A stretch of DNA of 43,738 bases. Origin: CAKXIK01 sp050947015 (GTDB lineage Bacteria > Bacillota > Clostridia > Oscillospirales > Acutalibacteraceae). Numbering within the stretch: the first letter of the stretch is position 1; each line of letters begins with the position of its first letter. This document shows positions 17,120 through 25,013 of this stretch, piece by piece. A model generated the notes under the pieces. The model was not told the origin of the DNA, did not search any database, and saw nothing but the letters and a program-made list of their open reading frames with translations. The DNA lies in the NCBI GenBank assembly GCA_050947015.1, contig JBMNVT010000019.1:1-43738 (forward strand), given 5' to 3'. The position numbers and the translations under genes are program-made.

Positions 17120-19534
17120 TCAGCGAATTTCAATGCCGAGGCGAAATTTCAGGTTGCTGAGGATTTTTTTGATATAGCGGTTGGCATCCTCCGGGGTAAT
17201 TGCTTTTTCGCCCGGAACAAAGGAAATCTGAAATGCCATGCTCTTTTTTCCTGCACCGATCTGTTCGCTGCGGTAAACATCAAACAAATTGACGCTGCCA
17301 ACCTGCGGGCAAGCCTTTGCAATCTCTTTTTCGATCGTGCCACATTCCATTTCCTCATCAACAATTAAAGCAAGATCGCGCAGAACGACCGGATGCTCCG
17401 AAATCGGCTGATAACGGAAATTGGGATTGACGTGTTTCATGAGAGCCTGATAATTCAGCTCAGCCAGAAAGATTTTGTGATTGCTCTTGCTGTCCTTCGG
17501 CAGTTTCAGCTCCGCTGCTACAGAATTGGACAGCTTGCCAAAAACACCGACTTTTTCTCCGTCGCAAATCAGATAAGCGGAAATTCCGGGATGAAGATAC
17601 GGAACATCCTGCGCGCGTACATAATCAAAGTGCAGACCAAACACCTCGCCCAGTGATTCCACTGCGCCCTTTACGGTAAAAAAGCTTTCTTCATCGCCAA
17701 AAACGGCAAAACCGAGATGGAGAATTTCCTCCGGCAATTCTGTGACCGGCAGAGCCTTTGGTGCATAAACGTTGGCAAGCTCGAAAATACGGCCGGCGTT
17801 ATTACCGCGCTTCAGGTTTTCCACAACGATGTTCAGCATGGATGGCGCCAGCAACGGACGCATGATCGTCAGGTTGGACGTAATCGGGTTAAGCAGGCGG
17901 ATCACCGTGCGTTCCGGAGCATCCTCCGCGAGATGAAGCGCATCCAGATCCGCATCCGCATAAAATGCCAATGTTGAAACCTCGTAAAAACCCTGACCAC
18001 ACATGGTGCGTTTTATTTTTTCACGATTTTTCTGATCTGCGTTCAGTCCTCCGCTGGTAACCATCGCATTTTTCAGGAACGTCGGCACGATTTTGTCATA
18101 TCCGTATTCACGGATTACTTCTTCGGCCAGATCCGGCTCGCCGATCTCGATATCCTCGCGGTAGCGCGGAGCGGTCACCTCCAGCACATCTCCGCTGCGC
18201 TGAACGGTAAAGTTCAGACGGTTCAGAATATCCAGAATCGTGTCTGCAGGAACATCAATTCCGAGAATCCGGTTAATACCGCTGATCGTGGCTGTAAAAT
18301 GCTTTCCTTCGCGCGGTGCGCCCGCACTGACGTCAAACGCGCTGGCGGTAATTTCGCCGCAGCCAAATTCCTGAATCAGGTGCAACGCGCGCGCCATGCC
18401 AAGCTCCGTGGTGTATTCCGAAATTCCCTTTTCGTAATGGCTGGATGCATCCGTATTCTGCCCAAGACCGCGCGCTGTTTTGCGGATATTATCACGGGCA
18501 AATTTTGCCGATTCAAACAGCAGCTGCGTCGTGCCTTCTGTAATTTCGCTGTTCTGGCCGCCCATAACGCCCGCCAGCGCCACTGGCTTGCTTCCGTCAC
18601 AGATAACAAGATTATTCTCGCCAAGGGCGAATTCCTTGCCGTCCAGAGTCACAATTTTTTCGCCGTTTCCGGCGCGGCGGACAACGATCCGATTGCTTTC
18701 AAGCGTACTCATGTCGAACGCATGCATCGGCTGGCCGATTTCCAGCATGACATAGTTTGTAATGTCTACGACATTGCTGATGCTGCGCAGACCGCACAGA
18801 GCCAGCCGGCGCTTCATCCAGCGCGGCGACGGCCCAAACTGAATGTTTCGCACCGCATGCCCCAGATAACGCGGACAAAGATCAGGCGCCTCGACCGCAA
18901 TATCAAATCCTTCAAACACAGTTTCCGTCTGAGTGTAATCGGTTGCCGGCATTTTCAGCGGCTTGCCCAGAACGGCTGCGACTTCGCGCGCAATGCCGAG
19001 CACCGACTGACAATCTGCGCGGTTGGCCGTTACGGAGATGTCGAAAATGACTTCATTCAGACCGACCACATCGCGGATATCTGTTCCCGGAACGGTATCT
19101 TCCGGCAGGATCAGAATACCGTAAACCTCGGCTCCTTCATACAAATCGTCGTTGAGTCCAAGCTCTTCGCCGGAGCAGAGCATTCCGTCCGATTCGACGC
19201 CCATCAGTTTTTTCTTCTTGATTTTGATGCCGCCGGGCAGCATGGACTGGTCAAGCGCAGCAGGTACATGCGCACCGACAAAAATATTGTCCGCACCGGT
19301 GCTGATTTGAATCTCCTTGCCGTATTCTCCGCAATCCAACTTGCAGACGGTCAGATGAGTTCCTTCCTGTTGAACCGCTTCGGTCACAACACCAACGACA
19401 ACACGGCTGATTTCCGCGCCAAGGTCAATCAGTTCCTCCACTTCAAACCCACAGGAAAACAATTTTTGCTCCAGTTCCTGCGGAGAAACATCTATATCTA
19501 CATAATCCTTCAGCCAGCTGAAAGGTACTTTCAT
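17120..19534 (-). CDS. pheT: phenylalanyl-tRNA synthetase beta subunit
   Basis: The beta subunit of the alpha2-beta2 enzyme that charges tRNA-Phe. It begins MKVPFSWLKDYVDID, the standard PheT start. Next come the EMAP-like tRNA-binding region (about 40-150), the B3/B4 editing domain, B5, the catalytic-like core, and a C-terminal anticodon-binding FDX-ACB domain (about 710-804). At 804 residues the length is normal. I chose the ATG at 19534 over upstream frames because AAGGGGG lies at a good distance and the pheS stop is only 13 bp away. It is co-transcribed with pheS under the T-box. Only a weak 4-bp hairpin with a T-rich tail (about 17070-17096) was seen after the stop. Confidence 0.96.
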   Translation of the reverse strand: MKVPFSWLKDYVDIDVSPQELEQKLFSCGFEVEELIDLGAEISRVVVGVVTEAVQQEGTHLTVCKLDCGEYGKEIQISTGADNIFVGAHVPAALDQSMLPGGIKIKKKKLMGVESDGMLCSGEELGLNDDLYEGAEVYGILILPEDTVPGTDIRDVVGLNEVIFDISVTANRADCQSVLGIAREVAAVLGKPLKMPATDYTQTETVFEGFDIAVEAPDLCPRYLGHAVRNIQFGPSPRWMKRRLALCGLRSISNVVDITNYVMLEIGQPMHAFDMSTLESNRIVVRRAGNGEKIVTLDGKEFALGENNLVICDGSKPVALAGVMGGQNSEITEGTTQLLFESAKFARDNIRKTARGLGQNTDASSHYEKGISEYTTELGMARALHLIQEFGCGEITASAFDVSAGAPREGKHFTATISGINRILGIDVPADTILDILNRLNFTVQRSGDVLEVTAPRYREDIEIGEPDLAEEVIREYGYDKIVPTFLKNAMVTSGGLNADQKNREKIKRTMCGQGFYEVSTLAFYADADLDALHLAEDAPERTVIRLLNPITSNLTIMRPLLAPSMLNIVVENLKRGNNAGRIFELANVYAPKALPVTELPEEILHLGFAVFGDEESFFTVKGAVESLGEVFGLHFDYVRAQDVPYLHPGISAYLICDGEKVGVFGKLSNSVAAELKLPKDSKSNHKIFLAELNYQALMKHVNPNFRYQPISEHPVVLRDLALIVDEEMECGTIEKEIAKACPQVGSVNLFDVYRSEQIGAGKKSMAFQISFVPGEKAITPEDANRYIKKILSNLKFRLGIEIR

Positions 19535-19547
19535 CGTTTTCGCCCCC

Positions 19548-20570
19548 TTAGTCTTTGAACTGCTTGAGAAAACGCAGATCATTTTCAAACAGCAGTCCCA
19601 TATTGTTGATGCCGTATTTCAGCATCGCGATGCGTTCCACGCCGATTCCGAACGCAATGCCGGAATATTCATTCGGGTCGATCCCGCAGTTTTCCAAAAC
19701 CTTGTGATGCACCACACCGCCGCCAAGAACTTCGATCCATCCGGTGTGTTTGCAAAGCGGGCAACCCTTTCCGCCGCATTCAAAGCAGCTGACATCCACC
19801 TCCACGCTCGGCTCGGTAAACGGAAAATAGCTCGGTCGCAGGCGGGTTTTTACATCGCCGGAAAAAATCGTCTGAACAAATTGATCCAACATTCCCTGCA
19901 GGTCACACAGGGTGATCCCTTTATCGACCACAAGGCCTTCCATCTGGTGGAACATCGGCGAGTGAGTGGCGTCGCTGTCCGAACGGAAAACACGGCCCGG
20001 AACCAGCACCTTGATGGGCGGTTTTTCCCGATCCATGACGCGAATCTGTCCCGGGCTGGTATGTGTGCGCAGAACAATATCCTCTGCGACATAAAACGTA
20101 TCCTGCATATCGCGCGCCGGATGGTTTTTGGCTACATTCAGGCGGGTAAAATTGTGGTCGTCGTCTTCGATTTCCGGGCCTTCAAAAATTTCAAATCCCA
20201 TCCCGGCAAAAACGTCAATCATTTGATTCTTTGTAATTGTAATGGGGTGCAGCGCACCGGCAGAACGACGCACCGCCGGCATCGTGATATCCACCTGCTC
20301 GCTTTTGTTGGCGTTTTCCAGCTCCATTTGTTCAATTTCAGCGCGAAGGCGCTGGTAGCTGTCCTCCACTTTTGCTTTGAACTGATTGATCGCCTTTCCG
20401 ACAGCCGGACGGGATTCCGGCGGAACATCACGCAAACCCTTCATCAGATCTGCCACACTCCCGTTTTTGCTCAAATACTTCTGCCAAAAGGCAGCCAGCC
20501 CCTCTTTTGAGCGCACTGCACTGATAGCCTCTTCCATTTGCTCCTGAAGAGCTTTCATTCGTTCTTCCAT
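19548..20570 (-). CDS. pheS: phenylalanyl-tRNA synthetase alpha subunit
   Basis: The catalytic alpha subunit of PheRS, which makes Phe-tRNA from Phe, ATP and tRNA-Phe. An N-terminal coiled coil (about 1-95) binds tRNA. The class II core follows with motif 2 (GRVFRSDSDATHSPMFHQME) and motif 3 (GIAFGIGVERIAMLKYGI). The loop CFECGGKGCPLCKHTGWIEV is typical of bacterial PheS. At 340 residues the length is standard. The gene leads the pheST operon and is preceded by a T-box riboswitch at 20592-20838. Confidence 0.97.
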   Translation of the reverse strand: MEERMKALQEQMEEAISAVRSKEGLAAFWQKYLSKNGSVADLMKGLRDVPPESRPAVGKAINQFKAKVEDSYQRLRAEIEQMELENANKSEQVDITMPAVRRSAGALHPITITKNQMIDVFAGMGFEIFEGPEIEDDDHNFTRLNVAKNHPARDMQDTFYVAEDIVLRTHTSPGQIRVMDREKPPIKVLVPGRVFRSDSDATHSPMFHQMEGLVVDKGITLCDLQGMLDQFVQTIFSGDVKTRLRPSYFPFTEPSVEVDVSCFECGGKGCPLCKHTGWIEVLGGGVVHHKVLENCGIDPNEYSGIAFGIGVERIAMLKYGINNMGLLFENDLRFLKQFKD

Positions 20571-20591
20571 AGTACACCTCGTTTTCTAAAT

Positions 20592-20838
20592 AAAAAAACG
20601 CCTTCATCCCAAAAAAGGGACGAAGACGAAATCTCCGCGGTACCACCCGATTTTTTGCCTGAGCAAACACTCCTGCGGCGGTTAACGGCACCGACCCGTT
20701 GCGGCCTACTTTGCTTCAGCCACACCGCTCAAAAGGGAACTTCACACCTGCCGCTTCAATAAAACCGCTTTCAGCCTGGTCGGTCTTTCTCTGCAATCGA
20801 GCAATGGCGGGGCTACTTCCTTTGTCACAGCGTTATTT
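20592..20838 (-). promoter_or_regulatory. T-box riboswitch of pheST, Phe specifier
   Basis: The conserved T-box GGGTGGTACCGCG is read on the minus strand at 20637-20649. It is followed by a terminator: arms at 20600-20610 and 20617-20627 around an A/T loop, then a T7 run. Stem I shows an AGAGA-like motif and the sequence GTGAAGTTCCC. TTC at 20737-20739 is the likely specifier codon, matching phenylalanine. Uncharged tRNA-Phe would stabilise the antiterminator and switch pheST on. The exact promoter is unresolved; the AT-rich TATATT region near 20845 is the candidate. Confidence 0.92.
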
Positions 20839-20960
20839 AATATAGCTATAGTTTAACAAATGTATCCGAAAAATGCAAGGCTTTTTTTGAATATTATGCG
20901 GCGTTTGCGCTTTTGAGGGTACTGCGGCTGCTTCAGAAAAAAATTGACTGTCGAAATCTA

Positions 20961-20988
20961 TTGACTTCATGAAGAAATATGATAAAAT
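20961..20988 (+). promoter_or_regulatory. promoter of the polyamine operon leader
   Basis: A -35 TTGACT (20961-20966) and a -10 TAAAAT (20983-20988) have a 16-bp spacer. A second TTGACT lies at 20944. Transcription should start near 20995, about 375 nt ahead of the first gene. Confidence 0.7.
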
Positions 20989-21023
20989 AATGTTATTGTG
21001 TATAGATGTGGCTCACTTCTATC

Positions 21024-21140
21024 ATGCAAATATATGGCCTAACGGGTTTTCCCGCAAAACGTTCATCGGACAGGGCTGGCCACTGCCGCATGCGGCGAAA
21101 GCGCCGCGTTATTGATCGAGTTAGAAGCTCAATTTTATAA
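21024..21140 (+). other. possible arginine-rich leader peptide frame
   Basis: An ATG frame of 38 codons inside the leader contains nine arginines and two lysines, with a cluster RMRRKRR at residues 22-28. It precedes an arginine decarboxylase operon, so translation-coupled attenuation is conceivable. There is no Shine-Dalgarno ahead of the ATG, and much of the Arg content comes from the GC-rich GCGGCG...CGCCGC hairpin. It may therefore be a by-product of RNA structure. Confidence 0.2.
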
Positions 21141-21314
21141 GTTGGTTACTTTATAACCAGTGCGGATGCACACCACTTGTGAAACGTTCAATAAGAGTAG
21201 TAAAAGTATATTTGCTGAATAGGCTCTGAATAAACGGATCAGTCATATACTATTGTAGACACCGCCGGGCAGGAGTTGTCCGGTCGCCTACATAATATAT
21301 TTCTCGCATGTTCG

Positions 21315-21352
21315 CAGGCAGTGGTTTGTTCCGCTGCCTGTTTTTTATTTTT
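21315..21352 (+). terminator. intrinsic terminator just ahead of speA (attenuator)
   Basis: CAGGCAGTGG (21315-21324) and CCGCTGCCTG (21331-21340) form a 10-bp stem, followed by TTTTTTATTTTT. It lies between the promoter at 20961 and the speA ribosome site, so expression of the operon should require read-through. Confidence 0.85.
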
Positions 21353-21370
21353 CAGCAGGGAGAAATGAAC

Positions 21371-22831
21371 ATGGATCTGAATGCACAAAAATGCGCGCCC
21401 ATCTACACAGCACTTGACCGTTTCCGCAGACAGCGCGTAGTTCCGTTCGATGTTCCCGGGCATAAGCGCGGGCGCGGAAACCCCGAACTGGTGGAGCTAC
21501 TTGGCGAACGCTGTGTCGGAATCGATGTCAATTCCATGAAACCGCTGGACAACCTCTGTCATCCGATTTCGGTCATCAAGGAGGCGGAGGAGCTTGCTGC
21601 CGATGCATTCGGCGCGGCGCATTCGTTCTTTATGGTCGGCGGCACCACCTCCGCCGTGCAGGCCATGATTCTTTCTGTCTGCAAAGCAGGCGACAAGATC
21701 ATTCTGCCGCGAAACGTACACAAAAGCGCCATTAACGCGCTTGTTCTCTGCGGCGCTGTTCCCGTGTACATTGATCCGAAGGTCGACCAGAAGCTTGGGA
21801 TCCCGCTCGGCATGGAAATTGCCGATGTGCGCGCCGCGATGGCTGCGAATCCGGACGCAGTGGCCCTCCTGATCAACAACCCCACTTATTACGGCATCTG
21901 TTCCGACCTGAAATCGCTGGTGGCGCTGGCGCATGAGCATGGAATGCTTGCACTGGTGGATGAAGCGCATGGCACCCATCTTTATTTCGGGCCCGGTCTT
22001 CCCTGTTCCGCCATGGCCGCCGGGGCAGACATGGCCGCCGTTTCCATGCACAAATCCGGCGGAAGCCTGACACAAAGCTCTCTGCTGCTGCTCGGCCCCA
22101 CAATGAACCCACAGCACGTTGCTCAGATCATTAATCTGACGCAAACGACCAGCGCTTCTTATCTGCTGATGGCAAGCTTGGACATCTCCCGCAGAAATCT
22201 TGCGCTGCGCGGTGCGGAATCCTTTGCAAAGGTTGCGGGAATGGCACAGTACGCCCGGGAAGAAATCAATGATATCGGCGGATATTATGCATACGGCGCC
22301 GAACTGAAAAACGGCGGCAGCATCTTTGACTTTGACGTCACCAAGCTTGCAGTTTATACCAGAGGAATCGGTCTGACCGGAATTGAGGTTTACGATCTAC
22401 TGCGAGACGAATACGATATCCAAATTGAGTTCGGAGATATCAGCAACATGCTGGCTTATATTTCGATCGGCGACCGGATTCAGGATATTGAGCGGCTGGT
22501 GGGCGCTCTGGCTGACATCAAGCGGTTGTATTCCAAGCCAGCAACCGGCTTGTTCACCTCTGAATACATTTCTCCCACCGTGGTCGTAACACCGCAGCGC
22601 GCTTTTTATGCCGAAAAGGAAATGCTGTCCATCCGTTCGACGGCAGGACGTGTCTGCGGGGAATTTGTTATGTGCTACCCGCCGGGGATTCCCATTCTGG
22701 CTCCCGGCGAAGTGATTACCAAAGAGATCATCGAATATATTCTGTTTGCACAGGAAAAGGGCTGCTCCATGCAGGGGCCGGAAAGCCCCGATATTTCCAT
22801 GCTGAATGTGCTGAAGGAGGGAACCTACTGA
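21371..22831 (+). CDS. speA: arginine decarboxylase (Orn/Lys/Arg decarboxylase, AAT-fold)
   Basis: A PLP enzyme of about 486 residues, expected to convert arginine to agmatine and CO2. The Orn/Lys/Arg decarboxylase family motifs are visible: PGHKRGRGNP, GGTTSAVQAM, VDEAHGTHLYF and the PLP-lysine SMHKSGGSLTQSS. It is the short, aspartate-aminotransferase-fold type of Firmicutes without the long wing domain. Arginine as substrate is inferred from the agmatine deiminase and N-carbamoylputrescine amidase genes in the same operon. Two ATGs compete; the one at 21371 sits eight bases after GGGAG and is preferred over 21365. The terminator at 21315-21352 precedes it. Confidence 0.9.
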   Translation: MDLNAQKCAPIYTALDRFRRQRVVPFDVPGHKRGRGNPELVELLGERCVGIDVNSMKPLDNLCHPISVIKEAEELAADAFGAAHSFFMVGGTTSAVQAMILSVCKAGDKIILPRNVHKSAINALVLCGAVPVYIDPKVDQKLGIPLGMEIADVRAAMAANPDAVALLINNPTYYGICSDLKSLVALAHEHGMLALVDEAHGTHLYFGPGLPCSAMAAGADMAAVSMHKSGGSLTQSSLLLLGPTMNPQHVAQIINLTQTTSASYLLMASLDISRRNLALRGAESFAKVAGMAQYAREEINDIGGYYAYGAELKNGGSIFDFDVTKLAVYTRGIGLTGIEVYDLLRDEYDIQIEFGDISNMLAYISIGDRIQDIERLVGALADIKRLYSKPATGLFTSEYISPTVVVTPQRAFYAEKEMLSIRSTAGRVCGEFVMCYPPGIPILAPGEVITKEIIEYILFAQEKGCSMQGPESPDISMLNVLKEGTY

Positions 22832-22832
22832 A

Positions 22833-23687
22833 ATGGATTTCTGGTTCAGTGAAATGCATACCGAAAACGTAAAAATGTCAATTCGAGTGGGAAAACAGCT
22901 ATTCAGCGCGCAAAGCGATTTTCAGCGCATTGACGTTTTCGATACCCCGGAGTTCGGCCGGTTTCTCACCTCCGACGGCAGTGTTATTTTTTCGGAAAAA
23001 GATGAATTTACTTATGATGAAATGATCGTCCATGTACCGATGGCGGTTCATCCGTTCGTTCGCCGCGTTCTGGTAATCGGCGGCGGCGACGGCGGCGTTG
23101 CCCGAGAACTTTCACATTATGAGGAAATTGAATCGATCGACGTTGTGGAACCGGACAAGCTGTTTGTTGACGTTTGCCGCACCTATTTTCCCGGCAATGC
23201 CTGTGGCCTGGACGACCCCCGCGTCAAAATTTATTATGAAGACGGTCTGCGCTTCCTGCGCAGCAAAAAAGACGCTTATGATCTGATTATCAACGATTGC
23301 ACCGATCCGCTGGGACATGCGGCAGGGCTGTTCACCAAAGAATTTTACGGCAGCTGCTTTCAGGCCCTGCATGATGATGGAATCATGGTTTATCAGCACG
23401 GCAGCCCGTTTTACGACGAAGACGAGGCAACCTGCCGCGCGATGCACCGCAAGGCGTTCCGCAGCTTTCCGGTCAACCGGGTATATCAGGCGCACATCCC
23501 CACCTGTCCTGCCGGTTATTGGCTGTTCGGGTTTACCTCAAAAAAATACCATCCGATTCGCGACCTGAACGCAAAACGATGGAACGACCGCAAGATCAAA
23601 ACATGGTATTACACGACCAACCTGCACACCGGGGCATTTATGCTGCCGCGCTATGTGGAGGATCTGCTGATTGAAGAAGAAGGCTGA
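22833..23687 (+). CDS. speE: spermidine synthase family aminopropyltransferase
   Basis: A 284-residue SpeE-type protein that would transfer an aminopropyl group from decarboxylated S-adenosylmethionine to putrescine. Motifs include VIGGGDGGVARELSHYEEIE (cofactor loop), VEPDKLFVDVCRTYFP, NDCTDPLGHA (the catalytic Asp region) and GSPFYDEDE. The ATG is one base past the speA stop, with AAGGAGGG upstream inside speA, so translation is coupled. No speD (AdoMet decarboxylase) gene is in the window, so the donor supply is not explained here. The true product could be another aminopropylated amine. Confidence 0.88.
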   Translation: MDFWFSEMHTENVKMSIRVGKQLFSAQSDFQRIDVFDTPEFGRFLTSDGSVIFSEKDEFTYDEMIVHVPMAVHPFVRRVLVIGGGDGGVARELSHYEEIESIDVVEPDKLFVDVCRTYFPGNACGLDDPRVKIYYEDGLRFLRSKKDAYDLIINDCTDPLGHAAGLFTKEFYGSCFQALHDDGIMVYQHGSPFYDEDEATCRAMHRKAFRSFPVNRVYQAHIPTCPAGYWLFGFTSKKYHPIRDLNAKRWNDRKIKTWYYTTNLHTGAFMLPRYVEDLLIEEEG

Positions 23688-23736
23688 AAACCGGCCGGCT
23701 ACGGTGTTTCATAAAAAAACGAAAGGACGTTGCAAA

Positions 23737-24996
23737 ATGAGCAAAGTATTGATTATCGGCTGCGGCGGTGTCGCTTCCGTCGCAATTCAAAAGTGCTGCC
23801 AGAACAGCGAGGTATTTACCGAAATTTGCATTGCCAGCCGCACCAAAGAAAAATGCGACGCTCTGAAGGCGAAGCTGGAAGGAAAAACAAAAACCAAAAT
23901 CACGACCGCACAGGTAAATGCGGACGACCCCGTACAGTTGATTTCTCTGATCCAAAGCTACCGCCCGCAAGCCGTTTTAAACGTCGCTCTGCCGTATCAG
24001 GATCTGACGATTATGGACGCTTGTCTGGCTTGCGGCGTAGATTATATCGACACCGCAAACTATGAGCCGGAAAACACCGACGACCCCAAATGGCGCGCCA
24101 TCTATGAGGAACGCTGCAAAAAAGAAGGCTTTACCGCCTATTTTGATTACAGCTGGCAGTGGGCATACCGCAAGAAATTTGAAGAAGCCGGTCTCACCGC
24201 ATTGCTCGGCACAGGGTTTGACCCCGGCGTAACCAGCGTGTTCACCGCTTATGCGCAGAAACACTATTTTGATGAGATTCACACCATTGATATTCTGGAC
24301 TGCAACGGCGGCGACCACGGTTATCCGTTTGCGACCAACTTTAATCCGGAAATCAACCTCCGAGAGGTTTCTGTAAACGGAAGTTACTGGGAAAACGGGC
24401 GCTGGATTGAGACAAAGCCGATGGAAATCAAGCGCAAATACGATTTCCCGCAGATCGGCCAAAAAGACATGTATCTGCTGCACCATGAGGAAATTGAATC
24501 TCTGGCAAAAAATATCCCGGGTGTACGACGCATCCGCTTCTTTATGACCTTTGGGCAGAGCTATCTGACACACATGAAATGCCTTGAAAATGTCGGAATG
24601 CTTTCCACAAGTCCCGTTTTGTTTGAGGGCCGTGAAATTGTCCCGATTCAGTTTTTGAAGGCGCTTCTGCCGGACCCTGCCTCTTTGGGACCGCGCACCG
24701 TCGGCAAAACGAACATCGGCTGCATTTTCACGGGCTTAAAGGACGGAAAAGAGAAAACCATTTATATTTACAATGTCTGCGACCATCAGGAATGCTATCG
24801 CGAACTTGGAAGCCAGGCCATCAGCTACACCACCGGCGTTCCTGCCATGATCGGCACCGCGCTGGTCGTCAGCGGAATCTGGAACAAAAAGGGCGTGTTT
24901 AATCTGGAGGAATTTGATCCCGATCCGTATATGGAGCTGCTCAACCGCTTTGGTCTACCATGGGTCGTTGACGAAAATCCCGCGATTGTGGAATAA
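23737..24996 (+). CDS. carboxynorspermidine/carboxyspermidine synthase
   Basis: A saccharopine-dehydrogenase-family enzyme (419 residues) that condenses a diamine with aspartate beta-semialdehyde and reduces the imine with NADPH to give a carboxylated polyamine. The N-terminal Rossmann motif is VLIIGCGGVASVAIQKC. A long C-terminal region with LLGTGFDPGVTSVFTAYA and HHEEIESLAKNIPGVRRIRF is typical of this group. The role is supported by the next gene, the matching decarboxylase. I chose the ATG at 23737 (MSKVLIIG) with GAAAGGA upstream. It lies 49 bp after speE in the same operon. Confidence 0.9.
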   Translation: MSKVLIIGCGGVASVAIQKCCQNSEVFTEICIASRTKEKCDALKAKLEGKTKTKITTAQVNADDPVQLISLIQSYRPQAVLNVALPYQDLTIMDACLACGVDYIDTANYEPENTDDPKWRAIYEERCKKEGFTAYFDYSWQWAYRKKFEEAGLTALLGTGFDPGVTSVFTAYAQKHYFDEIHTIDILDCNGGDHGYPFATNFNPEINLREVSVNGSYWENGRWIETKPMEIKRKYDFPQIGQKDMYLLHHEEIESLAKNIPGVRRIRFFMTFGQSYLTHMKCLENVGMLSTSPVLFEGREIVPIQFLKALLPDPASLGPRTVGKTNIGCIFTGLKDGKEKTIYIYNVCDHQECYRELGSQAISYTTGVPAMIGTALVVSGIWNKKGVFNLEEFDPDPYMELLNRFGLPWVVDENPAIVE

Positions 24997-25013
24997 ATTA
25001 AGGGAGCAACCGC

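Larger units (their letters stand above)
20996..21352 (+). ncRNA. structured leader RNA / attenuator of the polyamine operon, class unknown
   Basis: This region has many hairpins. ATAGA/TCTAT at 21002-21022 has an inner GTG/CAC. CGGG-TTTT-CCCG lies at 21043-21054. GCGGCG-AAAG-CGCCGC lies at 21092-21107. TGGTTA/TAACCA lies at 21143-21159. GTGC-GGAT-GCAC lies at 21160-21171. A 7-bp stem with GGAGT loop is at 21265-21283 inside GTAG/CTAC. Long-range pairs are GCAAATATA (21026-21034) with TATATTTGC (21207-21215), followed directly by TGGCC (21035-21039) with GGCCA (21078-21082). AACGTT at 21058 and 21183 could pair as well. It ends in the terminator before speA. CCACTGCC (21080-21087) is perfectly complementary to GGCAGTGG (21317-21324) in the terminator 5' arm. 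I do not recognise the class; raiA-type RNA, 6S RNA or a new riboswitch should be tested. Confidence 0.6.

Noticed and set aside
20990..21115. A 41-residue frame (ATG at 20990) in the polyamine leader
   Set aside because: The ATG is two bases past the -10 element, so it would precede or coincide with the transcript start, and it has no ribosome site.
20996..21250. Cobalamin, guanidine, lysine or c-di-GMP riboswitch for the polyamine leader
   Set aside because: Only short matches such as GCCACTG were seen; the defining core sequences of these classes are absent.
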